Part shown: positions 25,647-34,733 of the stretch, one piece after another | Layout: the number at the start of each line of letters is the position of its first letter | Numbering within the stretch: the first letter of the stretch is position 1 | Source of the DNA: an uncultured Ruminococcus sp. | GTDB taxonomy: Bacteria > Bacillota > Clostridia > Oscillospirales > Ruminococcaceae | Reading direction: 5' to 3' | Length of the DNA stretch: 64,000 nt | Assembly: GCA_902762785.1 (NCBI GenBank) | Contig: CACWPL010000002.1 | Coordinates: 95,909 to 159,908, forward strand | The notes under the pieces: model-generated | Database searches by the model: none | What the model was told of the DNA's origin: nothing | The model's input: only the letters and a program-made list of their open reading frames with translations | Program-made: the position numbers and the translations under genes

Positions 25647-26410
25647 TGAGTATCACGATCAAATCACAGACAGATCTCAAAAAGATGCGTGAGGCCGGAA
25701 GGATCGCCCGCAGGGCGTGCCTCCTGGCCGGCCAGTCCCTCGAGCCCGGCATGTCGACCAAGGACATCGACACGATCGTCCATGACTACATCGTCGGCGA
25801 GGGCGCGTATCCCTCGTTCCTCGGCTACGCCGGTTTCCCCGGGAGCGCGTGTGTCTCGGTCAACGAGGAGATCATCCACGGCATCCCGAGCCCGCACCGC
25901 AAGATCAAGGCCGGCGACATCGTCAGCATCGACGTCGGTGCAAAGCTCAATGGGTTCCACGGCGACACCTGCGCGACCTTCCCGGTCGGCAAGATCACCG
26001 AGGAGGCCCAGAAGCTGCTCGAGGTGACGGAAGCGGCCCTTCACGAGGGCATCGCCAAGGCAGTGGTCGGCAACCGGCTCGAGGACGTCTGCGGTGCAGT
26101 GGAGCGCTACTGCGCTTCCCGCGGCTACGGCATCGTTCGCGAGTATTGCGGTCACGGCATCGGCAGAGAGCTGCATGAGAGCCCGGAGGTGCCGAACTAC
26201 GTTCAGCACGGCTCCCGCGACATGCGGATCAAGCTCATGCCGGGCATGTGCATCTGCATCGAGCCGATGATCAATGTCAAGGGCGACGCCATTCGTCAGA
26301 GCAAGGACGGCTGGACCGTGCGCACCAAGAGCGGTTCGCTGTCCGCACATTTCGAGCACGCCATCGCCATCACGCCGAACGGTCCGGTCATCCTTACGGA
26401 TCCGAACTAA
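25646..26410 (+). CDS. map: Methionine aminopeptidase, type I
   Basis: 254 aa. The five metal ligands can be placed: SIDVGAKLNGFHGDTCATF (two Asp), GHGIGRELHESP (His), CICIEPMIN (Glu) and HFEHAIAIT (Glu). It removes the initiator Met from new proteins. Overlaps adk by one base. Confidence 0.97.
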   Translation: MSITIKSQTDLKKMREAGRIARRACLLAGQSLEPGMSTKDIDTIVHDYIVGEGAYPSFLGYAGFPGSACVSVNEEIIHGIPSPHRKIKAGDIVSIDVGAKLNGFHGDTCATFPVGKITEEAQKLLEVTEAALHEGIAKAVVGNRLEDVCGAVERYCASRGYGIVREYCGHGIGRELHESPEVPNYVQHGSRDMRIKLMPGMCICIEPMINVKGDAIRQSKDGWTVRTKSGSLSAHFEHAIAITPNGPVILTDPN

Positions 26411-26415
26411 AACGC

Positions 26416-26700
26416 ATGGCAGGCAGGCAAGAGACGCTTAGGGTCGGACAGATCGTCCGCGCCAGTGCCGGCAAGGAGAGCACCGGCCGCTATGGGGGCT
26501 TCTACATGATATGTGAGCTCCTGCCCGGCGGCTATGTGGCGCTCGCCAATGGCAAGGACCGGCCGCTGGACCGCCCGAAGCGCAAGAACGTGCGGCACGT
26601 CTGCCCCACAGCCACCGTCCTCGAGCACGAGCGGCTCACGGACAGAGCGCTGCGCCGGACATTGCAGGCGTTCGCGAACAGTGAGGACCAGAACGACTGA
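26416..26700 (+). CDS. KOW-domain RNA-binding protein (L14e-like)
   Basis: 94 aa. TLRVGQIVRASAGKESTGRY then FYMICELLPGGYVALANGKD and DRPKRKNVRHVCP form the KOW/SH3-like barrel known from a small clostridial family located between map and infA and related to eukaryotic/archaeal L14e. It probably binds rRNA. The ATG is 5 bp after the map stop with no separate ribosome site, so it depends on coupling. Confidence 0.85.
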   Translation: MAGRQETLRVGQIVRASAGKESTGRYGGFYMICELLPGGYVALANGKDRPLDRPKRKNVRHVCPTATVLEHERLTDRALRRTLQAFANSEDQND

Positions 26701-26727
26701 TCGAACAAAGCAGGAGGAGGATCTGAT

Positions 26728-26946
26728 TTGTCTAAGGAAGATCTGATCGAAGTCGAGGGCATCGTGCTCGAGGCGCTGCCGAACGCGAACTTCCGCGTAG
26801 AGCTGCCGAACAAGCACGTCATCCTCGCACATGTGTCGGGCAAGCTGAGGATGAACTACATCCGCATCGTTCCCGGCGATAAGGTGAAGATCGAAATGTC
26901 GCCCTACGACCTGACCAAGGGGCGCATCACCTGGAGAGCCAAGTGA
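26728..26946 (+). CDS. infA: Translation initiation factor IF-1
   Basis: 72 aa, full length. TTG start after [76 protein letters not shown] and [11 protein letters not shown] make the complete OB fold. It blocks the A site during initiation. Confidence 0.97.
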   Translation: MSKEDLIEVEGIVLEALPNANFRVELPNKHVILAHVSGKLRMNYIRIVPGDKVKIEMSPYDLTKGRITWRAK

Positions 26947-26966
26947 GCGAGCGCTCGCGGCTCTGA

Positions 26967-27095
<129 letters not shown>

Positions 27096-27126
27096 GCCTT
27101 GACAGCATTGGAGGTGTAATTCATCA

Positions 27127-27495
27127 ATGGCAAGAATTTCGGGTATTGACCTTCCCAAGGATAAGAGAGTCGAGATCGGCCTGACCTATATCTTCGGCAT
27201 CGGCCGCACGACTTCCAACAAGATCCTCGCCGCTACCGGCGTTGATCCCGACACCCGTGTCCGCGACCTGAGCGAGCAGGACGTAGCGAAGCTGCGTGAC
27301 TACATCGATCAGCACCTGACGGTAGAGGGCGACCTGCGCCGCGAGGTAGCACTGAACATCAAGCGACTCGTCGAGATCGGCTGCTACAGAGGCATCCGTC
27401 ACAGAAAGGGTCTGCCGGTAAGAGGCCAGCGCACCAAGACCAACGCAAGAACGCGCAAGGGTCCGGCTAAGACCATCGCGAACAAGAAGAAGTAA
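27127..27495 (+). CDS. rpsM: 30S ribosomal protein S13
   Basis: 122 aa. [40 protein letters not shown] and [20 protein letters not shown] then [14 protein letters not shown] are standard. Contacts tRNAs and the 50S. GGAGGTG site. Confidence 0.97.
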   Translation: MARISGIDLPKDKRVEIGLTYIFGIGRTTSNKILAATGVDPDTRVRDLSEQDVAKLRDYIDQHLTVEGDLRREVALNIKRLVEIGCYRGIRHRKGLPVRGQRTKTNARTRKGPAKTIANKKK

Positions 27496-27510
27496 AGGAG
27501 GGCGAATTCT

Positions 27511-27915
27511 TTGGCACAGCAGAAGGGCAAGAAGGTGACCGCTGTACGCCGCCGCAGAGAGCGCAAGAACATCGAGAGCGGTGCCGTACACATCCAGTCT
27601 ACCTTTAACAATACGATCGTGACCATCACTGATACGCAGGGCAACGCCATCTCGTGGGCGAGCGCAGGCGGTCTGGGCTTCCGTGGCTCCAGAAAGTCTA
27701 CCCCGTTCGCAGCACAGACCGCTGCCGAGACCGCAGCAAAGGCTGCGATGGAGCACGGCCTGAAGACCGTTGAGGTATACGTAAAGGGCCCGGGCAGCGG
27801 CCGTGAGGCTGCCATCCGTGCGCTGCAGACCGTAGGTCTGGAGGTCCGCATGATCAAGGATGTCACCCCGATCCCGCACAATGGTTGCCGTCCGCCTAAG
27901 AGACGCCGCGTCTGA
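27511..27915 (+). CDS. rpsK: 30S ribosomal protein S11
   Basis: 134 aa, TTG start after [37 protein letters not shown] and [37 protein letters not shown] at the C-terminus are diagnostic. Lies in the 30S platform. Confidence 0.97.
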   Translation: MAQQKGKKVTAVRRRRERKNIESGAVHIQSTFNNTIVTITDTQGNAISWASAGGLGFRGSRKSTPFAAQTAAETAAKAAMEHGLKTVEVYVKGPGSGREAAIRALQTVGLEVRMIKDVTPIPHNGCRPPKRRRV

Positions 27916-27930
27916 TTGGAGGTACATGTC

Positions 27931-28545
27931 ATGGCAGTTAATAAGGATCCGATTCTCAGAAGATGCAGATACCTGGGCATCAGCCCGGCCGTTATGGGCA
28001 TCAACAAGCAGTCCAAGCGCAACCCCAACGCCAACAGCCGCCGCAAGGTGTCTGAGTATGGCCAGCAGCTCAAGGAGAAGCAGAAGCTGAAGTTCATCTA
28101 CGGTATGATGGAGAAGCCCTTCCGCCACTACTTCGAGCTCGCTGAGAAGATGGAGGGCAAGGCCGGTGACAACCTGATCACCCTGCTCGAGTCCCGTCTG
28201 GACAGCGTGGTATACCGCATGGGTATGGCTTCCACCAGACGTGAGGCAAGACAGCTCGTTGGCCACGGTCACTTCACCGTGAACGGCAAGCGCGTCGATA
28301 TCCCCTCCTTCCGTGTATCTGTTGGCGACGTGATCGCGCTCGACGAGCGCAGCCGCTCCAGCGCACAGTTCAAGGGCAACGAGAAGGCCCCTGGCATCCT
28401 CGCTCGCACTGAGGGCGTCGTAGTGCCGCTGTGGCTCGACGTTGACAGAGACAAGTTCTCCGCTACGGTCACCAGAATGCCCGGCCCGGCTGACATCGAG
28501 TACGAGGCAGAAACGCACCTGATCGTCGAGCTGTACTCCAAGTGA
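27931..28545 (+). CDS. rpsD: 30S ribosomal protein S4
   Basis: 204 aa. DPILRRCRYLGISPAVMGIN at the front lacks the Zn Cys pattern; the S4 RNA-binding domain is ESRLDSVVYRMGMASTRREA then RQLVGHGHFTVNGKRVDIPS. It nucleates 30S assembly. ATG 27931 chosen because TTGGAGG lies 15 bp before; the ATG at 27916 is too close to the rpsK stop. Confidence 0.97.
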   Translation: MAVNKDPILRRCRYLGISPAVMGINKQSKRNPNANSRRKVSEYGQQLKEKQKLKFIYGMMEKPFRHYFELAEKMEGKAGDNLITLLESRLDSVVYRMGMASTRREARQLVGHGHFTVNGKRVDIPSFRVSVGDVIALDERSRSSAQFKGNEKAPGILARTEGVVVPLWLDVDRDKFSATVTRMPGPADIEYEAETHLIVELYSK

Positions 28546-28656
28546 TCGGTCATTGCTTGGCGTTTGCTATTCGGAACACGATCTATCCTACGAATTCAAA
28601 CACACATATCCGTTTAGGATGACAAGTGATCACTATCACGAAATAGGAGGGTTTAT
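28546..28656 (+). other. rpsD-rpoA spacer with inverted repeats
   Basis: 111 bp. TATCCTA near 28588 and TAGGAT near 28616 can pair across about 24 nt, and AGTGATCACT (about 28624-28633) is a perfect 10-bp palindrome. No promoter or T-tract is convincing. It may influence the S4/alpha balance, but that is a guess. Confidence 0.4.
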
Positions 28657-29640
28657 ATGCTTGAAAAAATCGGAAAGCCGGAGATCGTTCTTGAAGATCA
28701 AAGATCGGATGGGAAGTATGGCAAGTTCGTTTTGGAGCCGCTCGCACGCGGCTACGGTACGACCCTGGGCAACAGCCTGAGACGCGTACTGCTCTCCTCC
28801 ATCCCTGGCGTGGCTGTCGATTTTGTCAAGATCGATGGCGTACACCACGAGCTTTCTACGATCCCGGGCGTTAAGGAGGATGTCACCGAGATCATCCTGA
28901 GCCTGAAGGGCCTGACCGTCAAGCTCTATGGGGATGGTCCCAAGACGCTCCTGATCAATGCAGAGGGTGAGTGCGAGGTCACTGCCGGCGACATCGAGGC
29001 AGATTCCGAGGTCACCATTCTGAATCCGGGCATGCACATCGCGACCCTGGGCAAGGATGCAAAGCTTCATATGGAGATCACCATCGACCGCGGCCGCGGC
29101 TATGTGTCTGCTGAGCGCAACAAGCAGCAGGCCGCTGAGGAACGCAAGAACCAGCAGGCTGCTGAGCTCCCGATCGACGTGATCGCTGTAGACAGCATTT
29201 ATACTCCTGTTTTAAAGGTGAACTATACCGTAGAAAATACGAGAATCGGACAGGTCACGGACTATGACAAGCTGACCATCGAGGTCTGGACTGACGGTAC
29301 CATCAAAGCCAAGGAGGCTTTGTCGCAGGCAGCCAATCTCCTCAACGAGCACCTGAAGCTCTTCATCGATCTCTCCGATGAGGCTTACCCGCGTGAGGTC
29401 CTCCAGGAACCGAACGATAAGGGCAAGGAGAAGATCCTTGAGATGACCATTGAGGAACTTGACTTGTCGGTACGCTCCTTCAATTGCCTGAAGCGCGCCG
29501 GCATCAACACCGTCGATGACCTGATCAACAAGTCCGAGGAAGAAATGATGAAGGTGCGTAACCTTGGTAAGAAGTCCTTCGACGAGGTCAAGGAGAAGCT
29601 CCAGTCTCTGGGCTTCGACCTCTCGTCCGAGGAGGACTGA
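28657..29640 (+). CDS. rpoA: RNA polymerase alpha subunit
   Basis: 327 aa. The N-terminal dimerisation domain ([20 protein letters not shown]) and the C-terminal domain ([20 protein letters not shown], then [20 protein letters not shown]) that binds UP elements and activators are both intact. ATAGGAGGG site. Confidence 0.98.
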   Translation: MLEKIGKPEIVLEDQRSDGKYGKFVLEPLARGYGTTLGNSLRRVLLSSIPGVAVDFVKIDGVHHELSTIPGVKEDVTEIILSLKGLTVKLYGDGPKTLLINAEGECEVTAGDIEADSEVTILNPGMHIATLGKDAKLHMEITIDRGRGYVSAERNKQQAAEERKNQQAAELPIDVIAVDSIYTPVLKVNYTVENTRIGQVTDYDKLTIEVWTDGTIKAKEALSQAANLLNEHLKLFIDLSDEAYPREVLQEPNDKGKEKILEMTIEELDLSVRSFNCLKRAGINTVDDLINKSEEEMMKVRNLGKKSFDEVKEKLQSLGFDLSSEED

Positions 29641-29696
29641 CCGAGACGGACGCACGAGGCAATACTGCAAATAGGTACGAAAAGGAGTGAATGATA

Positions 29697-30041
29697 ATGC
29701 CGGGTACCAGAAAGTTGGGCAGAACGACTGCACAGAGGACCGCTATGCTGAGAGCTATGGTCACCTACCTGCTTGAGAACGGCCAGATCGAGACGACCGT
29801 TACCAGAGCGAAGGAGGTGCGCAGCGTTGCGGAGAAGATGATCACCCTGGGAAAGAATACCGACCTGCACAGCAAGCGTCAGGTGTTCGCTTACATCACA
29901 AAGGAGGGCGTCGCCAAGAAGCTCTTCGAGGAGATCGCCCCGAAGTACGCTGACCGCAAGGGCGGCTACACCCAGATCATCAAGATCGGCCCCCGCCGCG
30001 GTGATGCTGCCGAGATGGCCATCATCAAGCTGGTAGACTGA
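29697..30041 (+). CDS. rplQ: 50S ribosomal protein L17
   Basis: 114 aa. [20 protein letters not shown] is the family start, so ATG 29697 is chosen over the ATG at 29691; both are within reach of AAGGAG. Last gene of the operon. Confidence 0.96.
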   Translation: MPGTRKLGRTTAQRTAMLRAMVTYLLENGQIETTVTRAKEVRSVAEKMITLGKNTDLHSKRQVFAYITKEGVAKKLFEEIAPKYADRKGGYTQIIKIGPRRGDAAEMAIIKLVD

Positions 30042-30063
30042 TCCTGCTGCAAGATGCATCAGA

Positions 30064-30092
30064 TGCTCCCCCGCAAGGGGGAGCATTTTTTG
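30064..30092 (+). terminator. Terminator of the ribosomal operon
   Basis: TGCTCCCC (30064-30071) / GGGGAGCA (30078-30085), then TTTTTTG and a further T-rich stretch. Confidence 0.95.
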
Positions 30093-30113
30093 TCTCTTTT
30101 TTCACGTTTCCCC

Positions 30114-30142
30114 TTGCGATCGGGGCAAGATCATGGTATAAT
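30114..30142 (+). promoter_or_regulatory. Promoter of darA-holB-ricT
   Basis: TTGCGA (30114-30119), 17-bp spacer ending ATGG, TATAAT (30137-30142), 48 bp before the darA ATG. Confidence 0.88.
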
Positions 30143-30189
30143 AAAAGTGTATGACCGCAGGGGACTGCGGCGGAAAGGGGAACACCCAC

Positions 30190-30507
30190 ATGAAACTGAT
30201 CTTTGCCATCGTCAACGGCGATGATTCACTGGCCGTCTCCCGTGCGCTGACGAAAGCCGGCTTCTTCGCGACCAAGCTCGCCTCCACCGGCTCCTTCCTG
30301 AGCGCCGGCAACACCACCTTCCTCACCTGCGTCGAGGATCACAGGGTCGATGCCGTCATCGACATCATCCGTGAGAAGAGTCACAAGCGCAAGCAGTTCG
30401 TGCCGACGAGCCAGCCGATGGATCTCGGCGGGAGCATCCCGGTCGAGGTCGAGGTCGGCGGCGCCACCGTCTTCGTGACGGACGTGGAGCGCTTCGAGAA
30501 GCTATGA
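30190..30507 (+). CDS. darA: Cyclic-di-AMP receptor, PII-like (DarA/PstA)
   Basis: 105 aa. MKLIFAIVNGDDSLAVSRAL, then KAGFFATKLASTGSFLSAGN and TTFLTCVEDHRVDAVIDIIR match the DUF970 PII-like proteins whose trimer binds c-di-AMP through the T- and B-loops. What it controls is unknown in most species. cdaA, the synthase, is at 60617. The start at 30190 follows GGAAAGGGG. In Firmicutes this gene sits beside tmk and holB; here holB overlaps it by 4 bp and no tmk is seen. Confidence 0.92.
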   Translation: MKLIFAIVNGDDSLAVSRALTKAGFFATKLASTGSFLSAGNTTFLTCVEDHRVDAVIDIIREKSHKRKQFVPTSQPMDLGGSIPVEVEVGGATVFVTDVERFEKL

Positions 30508-31472
30508 CGCCCATCTACGGCAACGACGACCTTCTCGCGCAGATCCGTACCATGGCCGCGCGGGGACGTCTCCCGCATGCGGTGCTCTTCCACGGCGCCC
30601 GCGGCATGGGACGCAAGACCCTTGCCCGCTATTACGCCAAGACCGCGCTCTGCACGGGGCAGGACGCGCCCTGCGGCCAGTGTGCGAGCTGCCGCAAGAT
30701 CGACCACGAGAGCCATCCCGACCTCATCGTCGTGCCGCACAGCGGCAAGCGGGGCGGCTTTTCGGTGGAGACGGTGCGCAGCGTCGTGAAGGACGCCATC
30801 GTGGCGCCGAACGACGGGGCACGCAAGGTCTATCTCTTTGGGGACTGCGATGCCATCGACCCGCGTTCGCAGAACACTCTCCTCAAGCTCACGGAGGAGC
30901 CGCCGCCGCACGTCCTGCTCGTCTTCACGGCAGAGCATCGGAACGTGTTCCTGACGACGATGCTCTCGCGGATGATGCCGCTCGCCGTGCGCCCGTGTAC
31001 GGAGGCGGAGTGTCTCCAGGCGCTAGAGCAGGATCACGGCATCGCCCATTCGGACGCGCTCGCAGCCGCTGCGGCCTGCGGGGGCAACATCGGCACCGCG
31101 CTCGAATGGCTCGACAGCCGCACGCTCCAGGACCTCACACGCGCTGCTGCCGCGCTCACAGAGGCCGTTTCGGTCAGAAGGCAGTATGATATCCTCCGGC
31201 TGCTGGCGGCCTTCGAGAAGGACCGTCAGACCGCGATGACCCTCCTGCGTCTCCTCGACGCACAGGTGCGCGACAGCCTCGTGCTCAAATACGGACAGGA
31301 CACCGGCCTCATGGGATGCGACCGCCGCAGCGCCGAGGCGCTCTCGCGCACGGTCACAGCGAGCCGTGCGGCCGCGATGCACCGCGCCATCCAGACCGCG
31401 TGGGACGCGCTCCAGGCGAACGTCAGCACGCGTGTGACCCTCGCGGCGCTGGGCTGGGAGCTCCTGTCTTAA
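30504..31472 (+). CDS. holB: DNA polymerase III delta' subunit
   Basis: 322 aa. Walker A GARGMGRKTLA near residue 31, zinc module CGQCASCRKIDHESHPD (with CTGQDAPC before it), then NTLLKLTEEPPPHVLLVFTA and an SRM motif, all as in clamp-loader delta'. It helps load the beta clamp. ATGA overlap with darA. Confidence 0.92.
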   Translation: MTPIYGNDDLLAQIRTMAARGRLPHAVLFHGARGMGRKTLARYYAKTALCTGQDAPCGQCASCRKIDHESHPDLIVVPHSGKRGGFSVETVRSVVKDAIVAPNDGARKVYLFGDCDAIDPRSQNTLLKLTEEPPPHVLLVFTAEHRNVFLTTMLSRMMPLAVRPCTEAECLQALEQDHGIAHSDALAAAAACGGNIGTALEWLDSRTLQDLTRAAAALTEAVSVRRQYDILRLLAAFEKDRQTAMTLLRLLDAQVRDSLVLKYGQDTGLMGCDRRSAEALSRTVTASRAAAMHRAIQTAWDALQANVSTRVTLAALGWELLS

Positions 31473-31502
31473 CAGCCGCGCTGGCGGCAGAAAGGAAGCT
31501 AT

Positions 31503-32513
31503 ATGACTGAGATCGTAGGGATCCGGTTCCAAAATTCCGGAAAGGTCTACTACTTTTCCCCCAATGGCCTGACGCTCCCGATGGGGACGCTGGTCATCGT
31601 GGAGACGGCGCGCGGCATCGAATACGGCACCGTCGCGCTCCCGAACCACAAGATCGACAGCGAGAAGGTCGTCTCGCCGCTCAAGAACGTCATCCGCGCC
31701 ATGACCGAAGAGGATCAGCGGACGCTCGAGCAGAACCGCGACCGCGAGCGCCGCGCCTACAAGATCGGCGAGCAGAAGATCGCCCAGCGCGGTCTGGACA
31801 TGAAGCTCGTGGACGTGAACTGCGCGTTCGACCGCTCGAAGATGGTGTTTTATTTCACCGCGGACACGCGTGTGGACTTCCGCGAGCTGGTCAAGGACCT
31901 GGCGGCGGTGTTCCACATGCGGATCGAGCTGCGGCAGATCGGCGTGCGTGACGAGGCCAAGATGTTCGGCGGCCTGGGCGTCTGCGGACGCGAGTTCTGC
32001 TGCCGCGGCTATCTGAGCGATTTCCAGCCGGTGTCCATCAAGATGGCGAAGGAGCAAGGGCTCTCCCTGAACCCGACGAAGATCTCCGGCACCTGCGGGC
32101 GTCTGATGTGCTGTCTCAAGCACGAGCAGGACGTCTACGAGGAGCTCCAGAAGATCACGCCCCGCATCGGCTCGATCGTGAAGACGGAGCAGGGCACGGG
32201 CCGTGTGGAGGATGCGAACCTCATCACGGGCAAGCTGCGCATCCGTCCCGATAACGAGGACGAGGTACCGTACACGATCGACCGTGCGGAGGTCGAGGTG
32301 CTCCAGCGTGCCGGGAAGAACCGTCCCAAGCGCCCTGCGGCGAAGCAGCAGCAGAAGCCCAAGCCTGCCGGCAAGGAGGGTGCGCCCGCGCCGAGGGATG
32401 CCGCGCCGAAGGATGGTGCGCCCAAGGACGGCAGCAAGCCCAACGCCAATGCCCGACGCCGCACCGGCCGTCCCGCGAACAAGCCCCAGAAGCCGGACAA
32501 GCCGGACACCTGA
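31503..32513 (+). CDS. ricT: PSP1-domain protein RicT/YaaT
   Basis: 336 aa. IVGIRFQNSGKVYYFSPNGL begins the PSP1 domain; the Cys-rich core GGLGVCGREFCCRGYL and GTCGRLMCCLKHEQDVYEEL supply the Fe-S ligands of the RicAFT (Y) complex, which in Bacillus speeds RNA cleavage by RNase Y and phosphorelay. The last 75 residues are Lys/Pro/Ala-rich and likely disordered. The order darA-holB-ricT is usual for Firmicutes. AGGAAGC site, TATATG start. Confidence 0.92.
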   Translation: MTEIVGIRFQNSGKVYYFSPNGLTLPMGTLVIVETARGIEYGTVALPNHKIDSEKVVSPLKNVIRAMTEEDQRTLEQNRDRERRAYKIGEQKIAQRGLDMKLVDVNCAFDRSKMVFYFTADTRVDFRELVKDLAAVFHMRIELRQIGVRDEAKMFGGLGVCGREFCCRGYLSDFQPVSIKMAKEQGLSLNPTKISGTCGRLMCCLKHEQDVYEELQKITPRIGSIVKTEQGTGRVEDANLITGKLRIRPDNEDEVPYTIDRAEVEVLQRAGKNRPKRPAAKQQQKPKPAGKEGAPAPRDAAPKDGAPKDGSKPNANARRRTGRPANKPQKPDKPDT

Positions 32514-32578
32514 TCTGTGCAGGGTGCTCAGAGACTGCTGGTCAGTTTGTGAAGATATACAAAATTGCCACAAAAGCA

Positions 32579-32607
32579 TTGACGATCGGGAGAAGATCTG
32601 TTATAAT
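32579..32607 (+). promoter_or_regulatory. Orphan consensus promoter
   Basis: TTGACG (32579-32584), 17-bp spacer, TATAAT (32602-32607). No plus-strand gene follows for several kb; a terminator lies 34 bp downstream. Confidence 0.85.
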
Positions 32608-32613
32608 AGAACT

Positions 32614-32670
32614 ATCATAGATTCTACATCCTTATTCTGTGCCGGAACCTCCCGTTCCGGCTCTCTTTTT
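32614..32670 (+). ncRNA. Candidate short RNA (about 57 nt)
   Basis: From the expected start near 32614 the transcript would have a 27-nt AU-rich single strand and end in GCCGGAAC (32641-32648) / GTTCCGGC (32654-32661) plus TCTCTTTTTT. The same hairpin could end read-through from ricT. Promoter and terminator this close, with no start codon and ribosome site between, suggest a small regulatory RNA; expression is not shown. Confidence 0.5.
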
Positions 32671-32679
32671 TGGCCCGGG

Positions 32680-32840
32680 CGGGGAGCCCCCGCTGGCGAG
32701 TCCCCTTCGGATGGCACGGCGCACTTTGCTTTTCACCGCAATGCCCCCAATGGCCTGCGGCGGGGAGCCCCCGCTGGCGAGTCCCCTTCGGATGGCACGG
32801 CGCACTTTGCTTTTCACCGCAATGCCCCAATGGCCTGCGG
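32680..32840 (+). repeat. 81-bp tandem repeat, two copies
   Basis: Copy 1 is 32680-32760 and copy 2 32761-32840; they differ by one C in a C-run near the end. Each begins with a self-complementary GCGGGGAGCCCCCGC-like segment and contains CGGCGCAC...ACCGC pairing. Apparent ORFs across it exist in several frames and are products of the repeat. Bases 32841-32962 hold nothing recognisable. Confidence 0.85.
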
Positions 32841-32962
32841 CCAAAGGGGGCAAAGCTGTTTTGATCTTGCTCGCGGCAGAGCCGCGAGACGCGTTCGTGA
32901 TACTAGGGGTCTGACTTGGTGCGATCACGGCCATGGTCGGACGTGGCGCGCGCCTGCCGTAT

Positions 32963-32995
32963 CCAAAAAAACGCCCTCCCGTTTGGGAGGGCGTT
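32963..32995 (-). terminator. Terminator of the lipoprotein gene cluster
   Basis: Minus-strand AACGCCCTCCC / GGGAGGGCGTT (32970-32980 with 32985-32995) around a 4-nt loop, followed by TTTTTT (32964-32969). 20 bp after the stop of the gene at 33015. Confidence 0.92.
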
Positions 32996-33014
32996 CGTGC
33001 GCATAGGGGATGGA

Positions 33015-33677
33015 TCAGGTGTTGCTGTCGAGGTCGAGGATCAGGTCGTCGATGTCGAGCCAATCCTTGTCGGAGATGCCGAAGTTGCCGTCATCGTCGG
33101 TCGTGATCTCCACGATGGTGGAAACGGAGTCCTTATAGGTGATGTCGTCCAGGTGGGACTTCATCGTCTCCAGGACGAACTCCGCCCACTCGTTCTCGAG
33201 CGCCGTGATGGCCGTATCGCTCTCGGCCTCCTGGAAACGCGCGTCGAAGTCGTTCTCATACTTTTCCTCGATCTCGTCATAGGCCAGATCCAGGTAATCC
33301 ATCGGCTCCACGGAAACGGTCACATGATAGGTCGTCCCGGAGCGCACGGCCGGCTCTACGGTGTACTTGGCCTTCTTCAGGATCTGGCGGCTCAGGTCGC
33401 TGTATGCGGTGATGATGCCGCCGTTGAGCTCCTCCTCGACGACGGAGTAGCGGTACATGATGATGTGGTTCATGTACTCGACCTCGTCATCGTAAACGGC
33501 CTGTGCCTCCTCGGCAGTCGAGTCGGTCAGCTCCATGTACTCGGTCTGCTCGTTGTAATAGGTGCAGTCCAGCACAGCGCGGACGTAGTTGGTGTAGGTC
33601 GTCGCGGCATTGTTGCAGCCCGCGAACGGGAGCGCCATCGCAGCGGCGCAGGCCAGTGCAGTCAGTTTCTTGTTCAT
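33015..33677 (-). CDS. Putative lipoprotein, unknown function
   Basis: 220 aa. Signal peptide with lipobox: MNKKLTALACAAAMALPFAG then Cys (residue 21). The mature part is acidic, helix-rich and Tyr-rich, with no Cys or named domain. In Gram-positive bacteria such proteins are held on the outer membrane face and often serve in transport, folding or wall work. ATG 33677 has GGAGGGATC before it; five earlier codons contain the ribosome site. 62 bp after the next lipoprotein gene, with only a weak GGCCGC/GCGGCC hairpin between, so they are probably co-transcribed. Confidence 0.8.
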   Translation of the reverse strand: MNKKLTALACAAAMALPFAGCNNAATTYTNYVRAVLDCTYYNEQTEYMELTDSTAEEAQAVYDDEVEYMNHIIMYRYSVVEEELNGGIITAYSDLSRQILKKAKYTVEPAVRSGTTYHVTVSVEPMDYLDLAYDEIEEKYENDFDARFQEAESDTAITALENEWAEFVLETMKSHLDDITYKDSVSTIVEITTDDDGNFGISDKDWLDIDDLILDLDSNT

Positions 33678-33739
33678 CGTAGATCCCTCCATAGTGCGGC
33701 CGCCGTCTATCCTGCGGCCTTGTTCATTTCCTCTATAGG

Positions 33740-34699
33740 TTACTCCGCGTCGGTCGCCTCTTTGGTAGACTCGTCCGCAGGCGCAGCATCGTCGGCAGCA
33801 TCCTCCCCGGCAGCGTCATCCTCGGCGGCAGTATCCTCAGCAGCAGCGGCATCCTCGGCCGGTGCCTCGTCCTCAGCGGGAGCATCCTCCTCGTCAGCGG
33901 GTGCGGCGGCCGCCCAGCCATCGGAGATGGTCAGCGGGATGGAATTGCCGTCGGCATCGAAGAAGGTGATGTTGTCGATGTAGGTGTCCTGGATGTTCTG
34001 CATGCCCCAGCGCATGATCTGGAGATACGGCTCGGTCATGTCGGCCTCCCACTTCTTGCCGCCGGACGCCATGATGAAGCGGAACGACACATGCAGCGCA
34101 TCCGAGCGCTCGAGGTCATACTCCTGCTGGCCGGAGCTGGAGAAGTCCGAGAAGCCGAACCATTTGCCGTCCGCCATCTCGGAGCCGCCGCCGCCGCCGA
34201 TCCAGCCGGGGACCTTGGGGCTCTCGCCGAGGTCATTGACAAAGACATTGCCCTTGGCCTGGGCGTAGAGGTCGAACTCCACGCAGTTGACGAGCGTGAG
34301 CTGCTCGGGCGCGAGGAGCTTGGTCACGTCCAGACGGAGCTTCTGCACGGCGTCGTTGATGTTGTCCTCGGTGGTGGTCTCGTCGGTGAAGCGGAGCATC
34401 TTGTTGCCGTCGACGTCGACGATCTCGAGCTTGCCGCCGACGGACGCGTCGTCGTCCTCGATGATGACGCCGAGATCCGGGCCGATGCCGTCCTCATCGA
34501 ACGTGAGGGCATTGGCGTCCGGCTCGGGGAAGGCGGCGTTCGTGGGCGGCTCGGTCTCAGCCTCCGTCTCGGCCTCGGTGGTGACCTCCACCTCCGCGGC
34601 GGTCTCGGTCGGCTCCGTCGAGCTGGTCTGGCCGCCGCCGCAGGCGGTCATCCCGACCATCGCCGCGAGCACAGCGATGGCGATGCCTAGTTTCTTCAT
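33740..34699 (-). CDS. Putative carbohydrate-binding-like lipoprotein
   Basis: 319 aa. Signal with lipobox (AAMVGMTAC, Cys about 20), an Ala/Thr/Glu linker to about 65, a beta-rich domain at about 70-270, then a 50-residue Ala/Glu/Asp/Pro tail. The domain has aromatic and Gly-rich strands (KVPGWIGGGGGSEMADGKW, QEYDLERSDALHVSFRFIMA, then YIDNITFFDADGN) that recall carbohydrate-binding modules, but no family is certain. AGGAGGATGGGAT ribosome site. No promoter fits in the 41 bp before the upstream terminator, so expression may come from read-through of the gene at 35644. Confidence 0.75.
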   Translation of the reverse strand: MKKLGIAIAVLAAMVGMTACGGGQTSSTEPTETAAEVEVTTEAETEAETEPPTNAAFPEPDANALTFDEDGIGPDLGVIIEDDDASVGGKLEIVDVDGNKMLRFTDETTTEDNINDAVQKLRLDVTKLLAPEQLTLVNCVEFDLYAQAKGNVFVNDLGESPKVPGWIGGGGGSEMADGKWFGFSDFSSSGQQEYDLERSDALHVSFRFIMASGGKKWEADMTEPYLQIMRWGMQNIQDTYIDNITFFDADGNSIPLTISDGWAAAAPADEEDAPAEDEAPAEDAAAAEDTAAEDDAAGEDAADDAAPADESTKEATDAE

Positions 34700-34733
34700 A
34701 TCCCATCCTCCTATCAATGGGGCGTTGCCCCTC

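Noticed and set aside
32680-32840. The 81-bp repeat as a CRISPR array.
   Set aside because: Only two copies, no spacers between them, and no cas gene in the window.
32639-32914. ORFs across the 81-bp repeat on both strands.
   Set aside because: All frames echo the repeat and have no ribosome site or family match.
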